DNA of 64,000 bases from Marinilabilia salmonicolor (lineage in GTDB: Bacteria > Bacteroidota > Bacteroidia > Bacteroidales > Marinilabiliaceae). The stretch is from contig NZ_PVTS01000001.1 in the NCBI RefSeq assembly GCF_003003035.1, positions 124,001 to 188,000 of the forward strand, written 5' to 3'. The notes below the pieces were generated by a model that saw only the letters and a program-made list of their open reading frames with translations, searched no databases and was not told the origin of the DNA. Shown here one piece after another: positions 63,072 to 64,000 of the stretch; positions within the stretch are counted from its first letter, which is position 1, and each line of letters starts with the position of its first letter. Made by a program: the position numbers and the translations under genes.

Positions 63072-64000
63072 ATGAAATATAAAAAGTTTATCCCGGTGGT
63101 GGCATTGGCAGCACTATTTGCTACCTCCTGTGACGATCAGATGATGGAGTGGGAAGAGAGAGACCCTGCTTCTGAAATCACGGTTGCCGAGATTCCGTTG
63201 AAAATGGAGGAGAAAATTTCACGGTATGATGCACTCAATACTTACACCGATTTTAAACTCGGTGTAGGTGTAGGTGTGGGGCTATATATGGAGCCCGGGC
63301 TGATGGACAGCGTGGTTCATCAGAATTTTGATGAAGTGGTGGCCGGTTATATTATGAAGCATGGCCCCATGGTTCAGAGTGACGGTACCATTGATTTTAC
63401 TACCGCTGATGCTTTTGTTGAGAAAGCCAAAAATGCCGGTTTAAGCGTGTTTGGACACACATTGGTTTGGCACCAGAATCAGGATGCCAGCTATCTCAAT
63501 GGGCTCATTGCTCCTGAAGTTATACCGGAACCGGCAGGTAGCAATCTGTTAGATATTTCAGGTTTGGAAGATGGTAGCTTTACCGGCTGGGCTCGTAATA
63601 ACCAGGGTGATGGTATTACCATTGAAGGAGGTGCAGGAATGGGTGCCGGAACAGATGCAATGAAACTGATTGCTTCTTCCAGTTCAGCTAATTACTGGGA
63701 CTTACAGATTGTAAGTCCTGAGGTTCCCGTGATTGCAGGCCATGAATATCAGGTAACTTTCTTTATCAAGAGTGATCAGCCCGGGGCCGGACGTATCTCC
63801 ATGCCAGGTGCAGCAAATGAATATCCCTGGATCGACTGGATGGGAACAGGTTCTGGAACGGAGGCTTTTGAAACAACTTCCACCTGGCAGCAGGTCCAAT
63901 ATTCGGTGAGCGAGTTTGCCGAAGGTTCTACAGGATTTTCTTTGTCTTTTGATCTGGGATCAGTCCCCGATGTTACGTACTACATTGATGTGAATACTAT
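63072..64000 (+). CDS. GH10 endo-xylanase lipoprotein with inserted CBM, 3' end outside window
   Basis: Start at 63072 (MKYKKFIPVV; an in-frame ATG at 63063 is also possible). Lipobox FATSC (Cys20). Residues ~55-137 are the start of the GH10 barrel (FKLGVGVGVG, MKHGPMVQSDGTIDF, GHTLVWHQNQ at 128-137), and from about residue 155 a CBM4/9-like beta-sandwich is inserted (GLEDGSFTGWARN, WDLQIVSPEV, TSTWQQVQYSVSEF), as in known Bacteroidota xylanases. About 309 residues are visible; the catalytic Glu residues would follow after 64000. The usual E-N of the VTAEN/AGN motif is here AGYIMKH. Confidence 0.88.
   Translation, partial: MKYKKFIPVVALAALFATSCDDQMMEWEERDPASEITVAEIPLKMEEKISRYDALNTYTDFKLGVGVGVGLYMEPGLMDSVVHQNFDEVVAGYIMKHGPMVQSDGTIDFTTADAFVEKAKNAGLSVFGHTLVWHQNQDASYLNGLIAPEVIPEPAGSNLLDISGLEDGSFTGWARNNQGDGITIEGGAGMGAGTDAMKLIASSSSANYWDLQIVSPEVPVIAGHEYQVTFFIKSDQPGAGRISMPGAANEYPWIDWMGTGSGTEAFETTSTWQQVQYSVSEFAEGSTGFSLSFDLGSVPDVTYYIDVNT

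Overview
The window looks like the chromosome of a free-living, polysaccharide-degrading Bacteroidota bacterium, probably marine or anoxic-sediment Bacteroidales/Marinilabiliales-like; that placement is inference. The evidence is a SusC/SusD pair with a hybrid two-component system, an N-succinylornithine-type transcarbamylase, start codons without Shine-Dalgarno sequences, and promoters fitting the Bacteroidota form TTTG-N19-TAnnTTTG. Cytochrome bd, two hemerythrins and the HydF maturase point to a microaerobic or fermentative life with fluctuating oxygen. No tRNA, rRNA, CRISPR array, transposase or phage gene was seen.

Layout. 1-8.9 kb (+): nitrogen and arginine metabolism: proA (cut by the window edge), N-succinylornithine carbamoyltransferase, argB, argE-like, argH, citrate synthase, then carA behind its own leader hairpin. 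9.0-12.2 kb (-): a cytochrome bd operon with small membrane proteins at both ends (DUF4492-like upstream, a 47-aa CydX-like ORF downstream). 12.8-15.4 kb (-): LiaF-like protein, LytS-type kinase and LytTR regulator. 15.8-21.8 kb (+): gltB-gltD behind a near-consensus promoter. 22.1-27.7 kb: LpxA-type acyltransferase, hydF, a PD40 propeller protein, an NtrC-like regulator without an HTH, and ppx/gppA. 28.0-31.3 kb (+): a four-gene cassette of thioredoxin-like protein, ApbE flavin transferase, small DUF4266 lipoprotein and DUF3570 barrel. 31.4-34.4 kb (-): NatAB-type ABC exporter and a DUF6146-like lipoprotein. 34.5-40.0 kb (-): his operon (hisG-hisD-hisC-esterase-hisB) controlled by a clear His-rich leader peptide and attenuator. 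40.1-46.0 kb: two hemerythrins, pssA, a short SSB, a HEXXH lipoprotein and a DUF4412 protein. 46.1-64.0 kb: a polysaccharide utilisation locus with GH43, MFS transporter, mannonate dehydratase, SDR oxidoreductase and LacI regulator on the minus strand, and HTCS, SusC, SusD, surface glycan-binding protein and a GH10 xylanase (cut at the window end) on the plus strand.

How the genes work together. The first block links citrate synthase (2-oxoglutarate supply), carbamoyl phosphate (CarA) and the succinylated arginine pathway; gltBD supplies glutamate to it. The last block is best read as a glucuronoxylan system: GH10 and GH43 cut the backbone and side chains, SusCD/SGBP bind and import, and ManD plus the SDR process glucuronate-derived mannonate. 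A LacI operator lies over the -33 boxes of both the lacI and HTCS promoters and may couple the two arms.

The best candidates for little-described biology are the ApbE/DUF4266/DUF3570 cassette, two related 180-210 bp repeats that each supply the stop codon of the gene they follow, the small proteins of the cytochrome bd operon, and the DNA-binding-domain-less sigma-54 activator beside ppx.
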